In this document: positions 43,253 through 53,781 of the stretch, one piece after another
Numbering within the stretch: position 1 is the stretch's first letter
Layout: every line of letters starts with the position of its first letter
From: an uncultured Eubacteriales bacterium
GTDB lineage: Bacteria > Bacillota > Clostridia > Christensenellales > Aristaeellaceae
Direction: 5' to 3'
Length of the DNA stretch: 64,000 nt
Assembly: GCA_902778055.1 (NCBI GenBank)
Contig: CACYWL010000004.1
Span: 406-64,405 of the forward strand
Position numbers and translations under genes: made by a program
Notes under the pieces: model-generated
Seen by the model: the letters and a program-made list of their open reading frames with translations, nothing else
The model's database searches: none
What the model was told of the DNA's origin: nothing

Positions 43253-45607
43253 ATGCGGATAAGAAAATGGCTGGCCGTGATACTGGCGCTCGCCGTGATG
43301 GGAAGCTGCCTGCCGGCTCTTTCGGAGACGGCCGGCGATTCCCGCGTGACGGACTATCTGAAGCAGGTGGCCGAGACCCAGAAGGATCCCTGGGTGCTGG
43401 CCATTCTTCAGGCCGGAGCGAGCAACATCCGGTGGGAGGGCAACACAGCCGTTTTTCAGATGAGAAGCTTTGATCCGGATCTGAAAAGCCTGGGGGCCTA
43501 TCAGAAGGCGGAGGACCGGAAGGCCTGGCGGGACCGGGCCGCGGAGAATCTGAAGGCCTACAGCCTGGAGGTCCGGATGACCTTCGGCGAGGACGGAACG
43601 CCGGACAAAAAGCAGGGCGCCGCGCTGCTGAAGCAGATCAAGAACGCGGCCGGCGCCGCCAAGGGCGCGCTGGGAAAGCCGGACTGGAAAAACGCCCTGA
43701 CGGATCTGCTGTTCTGCTTCCCCGTTCACGGGAACAGCGCCGGCGCCGCTGAGCTGATGGCGCCGGAAGCGGACTTTGTCGCGTTTATCCAGGCGAACCC
43801 CGGCATTTTCCCCGGGGAGGATCCGGCGGAATGGGCTCCTCTTTTCTACCTGCAGCGGAACTGGCGGTATGATCTGAAAAAGGGGCCTCACGCCGTCAGC
43901 CTGGCCTGGGACGGCGCCGATCCTTCGGCCTTTCTGGACAAGTGCTACGACGCGCTGACCGCGTCCCTCGCCGGAACGCCGGGAGTGGAGCGGGCGGCGG
44001 AAAGCGCCCTGCCCGGGCTGTGGAGGGAAACCGTGGCGGAGACCGCGGTGCGTGCCCGGAAGGGGCGGCTGTCGACCTACAGGATGGAGCTGGACCTGGA
44101 CGAGCTGCTGGCGGGCCGCGTGCCGGCGGAATACATGAGCTATTTTGCCGGCTATGTGCCGGGAGAGTATTACCGGCGGGTAACCGAGGCCTACCGCGCC
44201 ATGCCGGAGGAGGCCGCCCAGCCCCTGCCGAAGACGGGCGCAATTACCCACGCGAAGAAGGGGCGCGGCGTGACGGTGAAGGTGGCCAAGGACGGAAGAA
44301 ACACCTACGTTCAGCTCAGAGACGCGGACACGGGGGTCATTCAGGCTGATGCCTTCATTGAACCCGGAAAGAACGTGACGCTGAAGGTGCCGGAGGGGTT
44401 CTACGTGGCGCATTACGCCACGGGCTCCACCTGGTACGGGACGGAGAAGGCCTTCGGACCGATCGGGAGCTATACCGCGACCAATGAATTCAGCGTGGCG
44501 AAGAAAAAATGGGTACTGACGGCCGGCGCGGAGCAGGAGGGCATTTCCCTGCACGCGATTTCCGCGGAGGACATGTCCCCCACGGAGGACCGGTCCGTGC
44601 ACGTGGAGGGCGTGCTGGAGGCCCAGGTTCCCCTGCAGGAGACCTATCCCGAAAACAATCCCGTCACCGCGGGCATGAATCCCCTGACCGGGCTGCCTGC
44701 CTCGGGCGAGCCCTATACACCGGTGGTCATGGTGCTGGACAACGCGGAGGACGCCTATCCGCATTTCGGCGTCTCCGGCGCGGACATTCTTTTCCAGGTT
44801 CCCAACGCCGGTTCCGGCGCGACCAAGCTGCTGGGCCTGTTCGCGGACCGGTATCCGGAGATGGCGGGCCCCGTGCGCTCCGGGCGGAGCTCCATGGCCC
44901 CCGCGGCGCTGGCCTTCAACGCGGCCTTTGCCTTCGCTGGCCCGCCTGCGATTGCCGGAAGCGGCGGCCCGGCGGATCTGCTGGAGGTGATGCAGAACTA
45001 CGGGATGAGCCAGACGCACCGGGTGTACAACCTGCTGAATTCCAACGGATACGGCGAGCGGGTGAAGGGAAGCGGATCGCACAACCTGGCCTGTCATGTC
45101 GGGATGATTCACCGGAATCTGATCGAGAAGGGCGTCTCCTTTGAGGAAAGACCCTTCCTCTTTGCCGATGAGGAAAGAACCACGGGGCAGGAAGCGACGA
45201 TCATCCGTGTTCTTCACCGGGGCGAGGATCCCAAGGCCGGATCCAATTCCGCCAGCCGGGCCGTTTTCAAGTACGACGCGGACCGCAAGGCCTATACTCG
45301 GGACAATTCCAGCGGCACCTACATCGACCGGGATACGGGAGAGACGGTTTATTTCGCCAATGTGATCGTGCTCCGCTGCCAGATGTCCTATGACCGGAAC
45401 TACATCTATCTGAAGAACCAGATGACCGGCTCCGGCACCGCGGAGATCTTCCAGAACGGAAAATATGTGCGCGGCGCCTGGGTCCGGACGGACGCGACGG
45501 GCCGGCTTGTGCTGGTCGACGAGGACGGCAGCGAGCTCCGGATGCAGCGGGGGAAAACCTTCATGATCCTCACCAACGACGTGACGGACGTGATCTATAC
45601 CAACTGA
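43253..45607 (+). CDS. Secreted DUF3048 (YerB-like) protein with a long novel N-terminal region
   Basis: 784 residues. A signal peptide is at 1-24 (LAVILALAVMGSCLPALSE), possibly with a lipobox-like GSC. Residues about 30-340 form an unrecognised, mostly helical region with repeated RAAENLKAYSLEVRM-like segments. A small beta domain follows (VTVKVAKDGRNTYVQLRD, then FYVAHYATGSTWYGTEKAFG). The C-terminal 310 residues are DUF3048, from NPLTGLPAS through GPVRSGRSSM and GSHNLACHVG to MILTNDVTDVIY. Function is unknown; the family is extracytoplasmic in Bacillota. The start has GGAGG upstream. Most DUF3048 proteins lack such an N-terminal extension. Confidence 0.85.
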   Translation: MRIRKWLAVILALAVMGSCLPALSETAGDSRVTDYLKQVAETQKDPWVLAILQAGASNIRWEGNTAVFQMRSFDPDLKSLGAYQKAEDRKAWRDRAAENLKAYSLEVRMTFGEDGTPDKKQGAALLKQIKNAAGAAKGALGKPDWKNALTDLLFCFPVHGNSAGAAELMAPEADFVAFIQANPGIFPGEDPAEWAPLFYLQRNWRYDLKKGPHAVSLAWDGADPSAFLDKCYDALTASLAGTPGVERAAESALPGLWRETVAETAVRARKGRLSTYRMELDLDELLAGRVPAEYMSYFAGYVPGEYYRRVTEAYRAMPEEAAQPLPKTGAITHAKKGRGVTVKVAKDGRNTYVQLRDADTGVIQADAFIEPGKNVTLKVPEGFYVAHYATGSTWYGTEKAFGPIGSYTATNEFSVAKKKWVLTAGAEQEGISLHAISAEDMSPTEDRSVHVEGVLEAQVPLQETYPENNPVTAGMNPLTGLPASGEPYTPVVMVLDNAEDAYPHFGVSGADILFQVPNAGSGATKLLGLFADRYPEMAGPVRSGRSSMAPAALAFNAAFAFAGPPAIAGSGGPADLLEVMQNYGMSQTHRVYNLLNSNGYGERVKGSGSHNLACHVGMIHRNLIEKGVSFEERPFLFADEERTTGQEATIIRVLHRGEDPKAGSNSASRAVFKYDADRKAYTRDNSSGTYIDRDTGETVYFANVIVLRCQMSYDRNYIYLKNQMTGSGTAEIFQNGKYVRGAWVRTDATGRLVLVDEDGSELRMQRGKTFMILTNDVTDVIYTN

Positions 45608-45751
45608 CCTCCTGCGGCGGCGCTTCCTGAAAAACACGGCGGTCCTTTCCCCTTTTCCCATCGCCTTTTTCCCAAAAAAGAGGCTTTTCAAACGGCCGGG
45701 AATATGGTATCATAAACAACGGGCTTTTTGCCCGGAAGGGATGGAAGATGG

Positions 45752-46825
45752 ATGACCGCAAGTGAAAAACTGGTGGATCTGCTTCACCTGACGGGGAGCA
45801 TGGGGGTTTTGATCCACGATCCCTCGAACATGTTCTACCTGACGGAGGGATACACGGGCGAGGGCTTCGTGTATCTGACGGCGGAGCGCCGGGTCATCGT
45901 TACGGATTTCCGTTACACGGAGGCGGCGGAGAAGGATGCGCCGGGTTTTGAGGTCGTGATGACGGACAAGGATCATCCGGCTTCGAAGCGTCTGGCTGAG
46001 CTCTGCGAAGCGGATCAGGTGCGCGAGCTCCGGTATGAGAGCAATTTCCTCTCCGTGGACGATTACGAAAAGCTGCGCGGCGCGCTGGGGGACGAGATCA
46101 GCTGGATTCCTCTCCGGCAGGCGCCCCAGAAGATCCGGGAGATCAAAACGCCGGCGGAAATTGTCACCATGCGCAAGGCCGGCGCCATCACCAGCGAGGC
46201 CTTTGAAGCTGTTCTTCCGAAAATCCGGGTCGGAATGACGGAGACGGAGCTGCGGCTGGAGCTGGAGTACACGATGTTCCGGCTGGGCGCGGATGAGCTG
46301 GCCTTTCATACAATCATTGCCAGCGGAGTCAACGGGAGCCTGCCCCACGCGGTGCCGGGAAGCCGGAAGCTGCAGAACGGGGACATGATCACCATGGACT
46401 TCGGGGCCAAGGTCGGAGGATACTGCAGCGACATGACGCGGACGGTGGCGCTGGGCGAGCCTTCCGCCGAGATGAAGAAGATCTACAGCACGGTGCTCCG
46501 GGCACAGGCGATGTGCGAGGCCGCGCTGGCCGCCGGGAAGAGCTGCTTCGATATCGACCGGCTGGCGAGGGACTACATTGATTCCCAGGGCTATGCCGGG
46601 CGATTCGGCCACGGGCTGGGACACTGCGTTGGCATCGAAATTCACGAGAACCCGCGCCTGAGCCCTGCCTGCCACGACACGCTGGAGGCCGGGATGGTGA
46701 TCACCGTCGAGCCGGGCATCTATGTTCCGGGCCTGGGCGGGGTTCGGATTGAGAACACCTGCCTGGTGAAGGAAAACGGTTCGGAGCCGCTGACGACCGC
46801 CCGGAAGGAACTGATTATCCTGTAA
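45752..46825 (+). CDS. pepQ: Xaa-Pro peptidase (M24)
   Basis: 357 residues from the ATG at 45752. The N-terminal creatinase-like domain is followed by the pita-bread fold with all five metal ligands: two Asp in [16 protein letters not shown], His in [14 protein letters not shown], Glu in TVEPGIY and Glu in GGVRIENTC. It removes N-terminal residues before proline or cleaves X-Pro dipeptides in the cytoplasm. It lies 52 bp before efp, the usual order in Bacillota. Aminopeptidase P and prolidase cannot be told apart here. Confidence 0.92.
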   Translation: MTASEKLVDLLHLTGSMGVLIHDPSNMFYLTEGYTGEGFVYLTAERRVIVTDFRYTEAAEKDAPGFEVVMTDKDHPASKRLAELCEADQVRELRYESNFLSVDDYEKLRGALGDEISWIPLRQAPQKIREIKTPAEIVTMRKAGAITSEAFEAVLPKIRVGMTETELRLELEYTMFRLGADELAFHTIIASGVNGSLPHAVPGSRKLQNGDMITMDFGAKVGGYCSDMTRTVALGEPSAEMKKIYSTVLRAQAMCEAALAAGKSCFDIDRLARDYIDSQGYAGRFGHGLGHCVGIEIHENPRLSPACHDTLEAGMVITVEPGIYVPGLGGVRIENTCLVKENGSEPLTTARKELIIL

Positions 46826-46877
46826 CCTGTTTTCAGGAGACAATAACAATTTTTCACAGAGTAGAGGAGGAAAACCC

Positions 46878-47435
46878 ATGATCACAGCTGGAGATTTCAA
46901 AAAAGGCGTTACCATCGAGTGGGACGGCGGCGTGTGGAATATTGTCGACTTCCAGCACGTGAAGCCCGGAAAGGGCGCGGCCTTCGTCCGGACCAAGATC
47001 AAGAATGTGATGACCGGCGCGGTCGTGGAGCGCAGCTTCAACCCGACGGACAAGATGCCCCGGGCCATTATCGAGACCAAGGAAATGCAGTACGTCTACA
47101 ATGACGGGGATCTGTACTACTTCATGGACGTGGAAACCTACGAGCAGCTGCCCATGACCCATGATCAGGTCGAGGATGCCATTCCCTTCGTCAAGGAAGG
47201 CACCAACGTCACCATGCGCTTTTTCAAGGGCAAGCCCTTCTCCGTCGAAGCGCCGAACTTCGTCGTGCTGGAGGTCACCGATACCGAACCCGGCTTCGCC
47301 GGAGACACCGCCTCCAACACCTACAAGCCGGCCACGCTGGAGACCGGATTCACCCTGCAGGTGCCGCTGTTCATCAACACCGGCGATATGATCCAGATCG
47401 ATACCCGCACCGGCGAATACCTGAAGCGGGCGTAA
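46878..47435 (+). CDS. efp: Elongation factor P
   Basis: 185 residues, standard length, with three beta-barrel domains. The tip loop that reaches the peptidyl-transferase centre is [14 protein letters not shown], with the modifiable Lys at K32. The C-terminal motif [17 protein letters not shown] is complete. It relieves ribosome stalling at polyproline. It has GAGGAGG upstream and probably forms an operon with pepQ and the CD1247-like gene. Confidence 0.98.
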   Translation: MITAGDFKKGVTIEWDGGVWNIVDFQHVKPGKGAAFVRTKIKNVMTGAVVERSFNPTDKMPRAIIETKEMQYVYNDGDLYYFMDVETYEQLPMTHDQVEDAIPFVKEGTNVTMRFFKGKPFSVEAPNFVVLEVTDTEPGFAGDTASNTYKPATLETGFTLQVPLFINTGDMIQIDTRTGEYLKRA

Positions 47436-47449
47436 ACCGGAGGAAAGAC

Positions 47450-47887
47450 ATGAGCAGGCTGACGGATAAAATCTCCTATCTTCAGGGCCTGGCCGAGGGC
47501 ATGAAGCTGAATCCGGAGAAGGATTCGCACCGCCTGATCCAGGGCATCCTGGAGGTGCTGGGCGAGGTGGGCGAGAGCTTTGAAGCGCTCGCGGAATCCC
47601 ATGGCGAGCTGAGCGACTACGTGGAAAGCATTGACGAGGACCTGGCTGATCTGGAAGCGGATCTGTTTGACGACGAAGACGAGGACCTGGCCGGGGACGA
47701 GGAGGAGGACGACGCGGAGGACGGAGAGGATCCGGAGCTGAGCGGAGTTCTTCTATATGAATGTCCGAACTGCGGGAAAACGGTGGAGCTGGATCCGGAG
47801 GAGCTGGATTCGGAGGACAGGCATCCCTGCCCGAACTGCGGCAAGGAGCTTTTCCCGGAGCTGCCGGAGGAAACGGACGAGGATTGA
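47450..47887 (+). CDS. CD1247-like protein with C-terminal zinc ribbon
   Basis: 145 residues. The N-terminal helical domain (RLTDKISYLQGLAEGMKL) is the one named after C. difficile CD1247 and is often next to efp in Clostridia. A very acidic linker (DEDLAGDEEEDDAEDGED) leads to a zinc ribbon with two CPNCGK knuckles about 28 residues apart. Function is unknown. It is 14 bp after efp and closes that operon at the terminator at 47909. Confidence 0.88.
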   Translation: MSRLTDKISYLQGLAEGMKLNPEKDSHRLIQGILEVLGEVGESFEALAESHGELSDYVESIDEDLADLEADLFDDEDEDLAGDEEEDDAEDGEDPELSGVLLYECPNCGKTVELDPEELDSEDRHPCPNCGKELFPELPEETDED

Positions 47888-47908
47888 TCTCCGAATGAAC
47901 TGTCTGAA

Positions 47909-47934
47909 GCAGCCGTATCACGGCTGCTTTTTTT
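47909..47934 (+). terminator. Terminator of the pepQ-efp operon
   Basis: GCAGCCG-TATCA-CGGCTGC followed by seven T. Confidence 0.92.
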
Positions 47935-48028
47935 GAAAAAGCCGCTTCCCGGAGGGGGACGGGCCGCCTCCGGAAGCGGAAAAAAGCGGCTTTCCCCGGC
48001 CGGGGCGGCTGCGCGGGAGACAAGCATC

Positions 48029-48757
48029 ATGGAGAAGAAAGCAAGGATCATTCTGATTACCGGCGGCTCGAAGGGCATCGGGGCGGCCATGGTCAGAAGG
48101 TTTTCCGCCGGCGGGGACCGGGTCTGGTTTACGTACCTGAATTCCCGCGCGGAAGCGGATTCCCTGTGCGGGGAAACCGGGGCCAGGGCGCTCCGGGCGG
48201 ATGTGTCCCGGGGGGAGGAGATCGGCGGCGCCGTACGGACCGTGCTGGAGGAGGCGGGGCGGATTGACGTGCTGATCTGCAGCGCGGGCATCAGCCTGAA
48301 CGGGATGCTGATGGATACGACGGACGAGGAATACCGCCGGGTGATGGATACGAATCTGTACGGAACCTTCGCCGCGATCCGGGCGGTGATGCCGGGCATG
48401 TTCTGGAGGAGAGAGGGATGCATCCTGACGGTTTCCTCCATCTGGGGTCAGACCGGCGCCTCCTGCGAGGCCGTCTACTCAGCCTCCAAGGCCGCGGTGA
48501 TCGCGCTGACCCAGGCGGCCGCGAAGGAAGGCGGGGCAGCGGGAATCCGGGTAAACTGCATCGCCCCGGGGATGATCGACACCGGAATGAACGGGCATCT
48601 GACGGCTGAGGAAAAGGAAGAAATCTGCGGGGAGATTCCCGCTGGGCGGATGGGAACGCCGGAAGAGGTCGCGGAGACGGCGTTCTTCCTGGCCGGCGAA
48701 GGGGCGTCCTACATCACGGGTCAGGTCCTTCCCGTCAACGGAGGATGGAGAATCTGA
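48029..48757 (+). CDS. Short-chain dehydrogenase/reductase (FabG-like)
   Basis: 242 residues from the ATG at 48029 (GGGAGA upstream). A longer open frame from 47933 would begin inside the terminator and is rejected. SDR motifs are complete: TGGSKGIG for NADP binding, CSAGIS, catalytic Ser in TVSSIWG, YSASK for Tyr and Lys, and an NCIAPGMIDTGM loop. The end GQVLPVNGGW is classical-SDR. 3-oxoacyl-ACP reductase is the closest type, but no fatty-acid genes adjoin, so the substrate is open. Confidence 0.9.
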   Translation: MEKKARIILITGGSKGIGAAMVRRFSAGGDRVWFTYLNSRAEADSLCGETGARALRADVSRGEEIGGAVRTVLEEAGRIDVLICSAGISLNGMLMDTTDEEYRRVMDTNLYGTFAAIRAVMPGMFWRREGCILTVSSIWGQTGASCEAVYSASKAAVIALTQAAAKEGGAAGIRVNCIAPGMIDTGMNGHLTAEEKEEICGEIPAGRMGTPEEVAETAFFLAGEGASYITGQVLPVNGGWRI

Positions 48758-48776
48758 AAAAAAGTTATTTTCAGGG

Positions 48777-48805
48777 TTGACAGAGCCGACGATTTTTGAT
48801 AGTAT
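48777..48805 (+). promoter_or_regulatory. Promoter of the tRNA pair
   Basis: TTGACA (48777-48782), 17 bp, TAGTAT (48800-48805), 28 bp before tRNA-Gln. Confidence 0.8.
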
Positions 48806-48832
48806 ACCTTCCGCAGCCGAAAGCTGCGTTGT

Positions 48833-48903
48833 TGGGGAATGGTGTAACGGCAGCACCTACGACTCTGACTCGTATTGTCTAGGTTCGAATCCTAGTTCCC
48901 CAG
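48833..48903 (+). tRNA. tRNA-Gln (CTG anticodon)
   Basis: A full cloverleaf: acceptor TGGGGAA with TTCCCCA, anticodon stem TACGA/TCGTA with loop CTCTGAC (anticodon CTG), and T arm CTAGG-TTCGAAT-CCTAG. CCA is not encoded. Confidence 0.96.
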
Positions 48904-48914
48904 CTTTTCTTTTT

Positions 48915-48987
48915 GGCTCCGTTGTCTAGAGGCCTAGGACGCCGCCCTCTCAAGGCGGAAACACGGGTTCGAATCCCGTCGGAGCTG
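48915..48987 (+). tRNA. tRNA-Glu (CTC anticodon)
   Basis: Acceptor GGCTCCG with CGGAGCT (one G-U pair), anticodon stem CCGCC/GGCGG with loop CTCTCAA (anticodon CTC), and T arm CGGG-TTCGAAT-CCCG. It lies 11 bp after tRNA-Gln on the same transcript. Confidence 0.95.
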
Positions 48988-48995
48988 CTTCAGAA

Positions 48996-49031
48996 GTCCC
49001 CGCAAACGAACGTTTGCAGGGATTTCTTTTT
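48996..49031 (+). terminator. Terminator of the tRNA pair
   Basis: TCCCCGCAAACG pairs with CGTTTGCAGGGA, followed by TTTCTTTTT. Confidence 0.85.
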
Positions 49032-49152
49032 ACCCTGAAACCGGCGGGAAGGCGGTTCCCGCAGAGCTGCCGGCGGATGAAAGCGGCGTCTGTCCGGACG
49101 GCGGACGGATCCGCCTTCGGGCAACATTCACAGAACGTTTACAATCCCGTCC

Positions 49153-49181
49153 TTGTCCGGAAAAATGAATTGGATTATAAT
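49153..49181 (+). promoter_or_regulatory. Promoter of the foldase gene
   Basis: TTGTCC (49153-49158), 17 bp, TATAAT (49176-49181). Confidence 0.65.
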
Positions 49182-49222
49182 ACCCTCAGCGGTCGGGAGT
49201 CCGGCCCTGAAAGGAGACTGGC

Positions 49223-50746
49223 ATGAATAACAATTACTGGAGCAAAAAGCTGACGGCGCTGCTGCTTGTGATCGGGCTGCTGAGCTGCTGCCTGGCGGGT
49301 TCCCTGGCGGAGGGGACGGACGCGGCCGTGGTGGCTGACCTGACGGCGGAAGAGGAGCCCGTGCTGCTGGCTTCCGTGAACGGCGATGAAATCTGGAGCA
49401 ACAACGAGGAAATGCAGGCGCTGATCGACTATTACCTGAGCTATTACAGCGCCTACGGATACGATACGACGGACGAAGGCATGCTGGCGCAGCTGAAGGC
49501 CGCGGGCCTGCACTGGGCCATCGAGGGCGCGCTGTATCACCAGAAGGCGGCGGAGCTTGGCGTAGCGGACCTGACGGATGACCAGAAGGCGGAGCTGGAA
49601 GCCGCCGCGAAGGCGGAGTGGGAGCAGGCCGTGAGCTATTACGCGCAGAGCAGGGGCGGACTGACGGAGGAATCCACCGAGGAGGAGAAAACCGCGGCCC
49701 GGGTCGACGCGCTGGCCTATATCGAGAGCGAACTGGGATACACGGAGGAGTCCTACATCAGCGAATACGTGGAAGGCTCCCGGGAGACCCAGCTGCGCGA
49801 GAATGTGCGGAAGGCGGTGCTCGGGGAATTCTCGGTCACGGACGACGAGGTCATGACCTACTTCAACGAGCTGGTCGAGGAGGACAAGGCCACCTATGAG
49901 GGCAATGTCCCCATGTACGAATTCTATACCCATTATCAGGGATCCAACAGCTATTACATCCCCGAGGGTTACCGGGGAATCACGCATATCCTGCTCAATG
50001 TGGACAAGGAGCTGATGGATAACTACACCAGCCTGGTTGCCCGGATGGAGGAGCAGGAGGAAGAGGAAACGGCGGACGGCACGGCGGAGAACACGGCCGG
50101 GACCGAGGCGGAAGCAAACGCTGAAGCGGAAGCGACCGCCGAAGCGGAAGCGACCGCCGAAGCGGATGCGACCGCTGCGCCTGAGGCGACGGAGGAGCCC
50201 AAGGAGCCCGTGACGCAGGAGATGATCGACGCGGCCCGGCAGGCCATTATGGACAGCGTACAGGCCCAGGTCGACGAGATCATGGCCAAATATGCGTCCG
50301 GTACGCCCTTTGTGGATCTGATTGACGAATACGGCACGGATCCGGGCATGAAGCAGGAGCCGACCAGGACCGAAGGCTATGCGGTTCATGCCGACAGCAT
50401 TCTCTGGGATAAGGCCTTCACCGAAGGCGCGATGGCGCTGAAGGAGATCGGCGAAGTCAGCGAGCCGGTGCTGGGCTCCCACGGCGTCCATCTGCTGCAC
50501 TACACGAGGGATATCCCCGGGGGTGCCGTGGAGGTGACGGAGGAGATCCGGAAACAGCTGGAGGAGGAGCTCCTCAGCGAGAAGGAAACCGCCGCGGTCA
50601 CGGAGATGGTCGAGGGCTGGATGAACGAGGCTGAGATCGTCTATACCGAGGAAGGCCAGGCCATCCTGGACGCCGCGGAAAAGGCGGACGCAGAAACCGT
50701 GGAGACGACGGAAGCCACCGAGGAGACGCTGAAGGAAGACCAGTAA
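49223..50746 (+). CDS. Secreted SurA/PrsA-like peptidylprolyl isomerase with split parvulin domain
   Basis: 507 residues. A signal sequence is at 1-30; SC in GLLSCCLAG could be a lipobox. A SurA-like helical chaperone domain (about residues 45-240) precedes a parvulin domain that begins GYRGITHILLNV and ends GSHGVHLLHYTRD. About 85 residues are inserted after the first parvulin strand: an acidic helix, then an Ala/Glu/Thr repeat (AEAEATAEAEATAEADAT), then PKEPVTQEM. A second acidic tail closes the protein. It should assist folding of exported proteins. The rest of the catalytic domain (GTPFVDLIDEYGTDPG) is present. Confidence 0.85.
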   Translation: MNNNYWSKKLTALLLVIGLLSCCLAGSLAEGTDAAVVADLTAEEEPVLLASVNGDEIWSNNEEMQALIDYYLSYYSAYGYDTTDEGMLAQLKAAGLHWAIEGALYHQKAAELGVADLTDDQKAELEAAAKAEWEQAVSYYAQSRGGLTEESTEEEKTAARVDALAYIESELGYTEESYISEYVEGSRETQLRENVRKAVLGEFSVTDDEVMTYFNELVEEDKATYEGNVPMYEFYTHYQGSNSYYIPEGYRGITHILLNVDKELMDNYTSLVARMEEQEEEETADGTAENTAGTEAEANAEAEATAEAEATAEADATAAPEATEEPKEPVTQEMIDAARQAIMDSVQAQVDEIMAKYASGTPFVDLIDEYGTDPGMKQEPTRTEGYAVHADSILWDKAFTEGAMALKEIGEVSEPVLGSHGVHLLHYTRDIPGGAVEVTEEIRKQLEEELLSEKETAAVTEMVEGWMNEAEIVYTEEGQAILDAAEKADAETVETTEATEETLKEDQ

Positions 50747-50802
50747 AAGAAGCGGCGAAGGCTTTCTCCTCCGGCGCTCGGCGGCGAAACGGGGAAAAGA
50801 AC

Positions 50803-51459
50803 TTGAAGGACGCATTTGTGACGACCTGCCTGGAGGTCAGCCCGCTCCGGGATCCGGATCTGTTCCGCCGATGGCTGGAACGGATGCCGGAGCCGAGGAG
50901 GCAGAAGGTAAACGCCATGCGGTTTGAGGAAGGCCGGTGCCTGAGTCTGGGCGCCGGCATCCTTCTGGACCGGGCCCTGGCGAAGCGGGGCGTGGACGGA
51001 AGGACGGTCCGGCTGGCCGAAGAAGAATACGGCCGGCCCTGGCTGCCCGATTACCCGGAATTCCATTTCAGCCTGAGCCATGCCGGAAGCTGGGCGGTCT
51101 GCGCTGTGGGGCCGGCCCCCGTGGGCTGCGATGTGGAGCGGCTCGGACGGGGAGATGAAAGGCTGGTCCGGCGCTTCTTTCATCCCGGAGAACGGGAGGC
51201 GCTGGCCCGGGAGAAGGATCCGGAAGCCTGGGACAGGCTTTTCACCCGGATCTGGACCCGCAAGGAGAGCTATCTGAAGGCCGTCGGGCGGGGACTCAGC
51301 CTGCCGCTGGACAGCTTTCAGACCCTGAGGGCGGAACCGGGGGTCTGGTATGACGAACACGAAATGGCGGAAGGATACGCCTTCTGCTGCTGCGGACTGG
51401 GAGAAAGACCGGAGGCTGTCCGATGGGAAAGGGTGCTTCCGGATGTGCCGGAGAGCTGA
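50803..51459 (+). CDS. 4'-phosphopantetheinyl transferase (Sfp type)
   Basis: 218 residues from a TTG start with GGGGAAAAG upstream. Sfp-type signatures are FHFSLSHAGSWAVCA, GCDVERLG with the Mg-binding Asp and Glu, and the WTRKESYLKAVGRG loop. It loads coenzyme A-derived pantetheine onto carrier proteins. No NRPS, PKS or ACP gene is nearby, so its target is unknown; it may act as the general enzyme. Confidence 0.92.
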   Translation: MKDAFVTTCLEVSPLRDPDLFRRWLERMPEPRRQKVNAMRFEEGRCLSLGAGILLDRALAKRGVDGRTVRLAEEEYGRPWLPDYPEFHFSLSHAGSWAVCAVGPAPVGCDVERLGRGDERLVRRFFHPGEREALAREKDPEAWDRLFTRIWTRKESYLKAVGRGLSLPLDSFQTLRAEPGVWYDEHEMAEGYAFCCCGLGERPEAVRWERVLPDVPES

Positions 51460-51517
51460 CCCTCCGCAGGCCTGTCCGAGGTGAAACGGAACACCCCGAT
51501 TTATGGGTAAAAAAACG

Positions 51518-51558
51518 GCGCTGAAGCGGAAGAAAAACCGCTTCAGCGCTTTATTTTT
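51518..51558 (+). terminator. Terminator after the Sfp-type gene
   Basis: A 12-bp perfect stem GCGCTGAAGCGG/CCGCTTCAGCGC followed by TTTATTTTT. A TATAAT at 51573-51578 just beyond it may be the gyrB -10 box. Confidence 0.92.
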
Positions 51559-51650
51559 CAAGGAATTTATGGTATAATCAGCCTGTTGCGGACCCCTGCT
51601 TTTTCCCATATTCCGGACATGAGGAAACTGTCTGAAAAATGACCGGATGA

Positions 51651-53675
<2,025 letters not shown>

Positions 53676-53781
53676 GGCGGACGGAAGCGGAAAACGGCAG
53701 GAGACCGATGCTTCCCGGAAGCCCGCGGCCCGGGGGCCGGAGAAATGCATCCCCCGGAAAAAATGAAAAAGGACAACAGAA

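Noticed and set aside
39693..43262. 1189-codon open frame on the plus strand
   Set aside because: Antisense to addB, with repetitive Arg/Gly/Pro-rich translation and no recognisable domain.
43229..45691. 820-codon open frame on the minus strand
   Set aside because: Antisense shadow of the DUF3048 gene.
47933..48028. Earlier start for the SDR gene
   Set aside because: It would begin inside the T-run of the upstream terminator. The ATG at 48029 has a ribosome-binding site and starts at the conserved fold.
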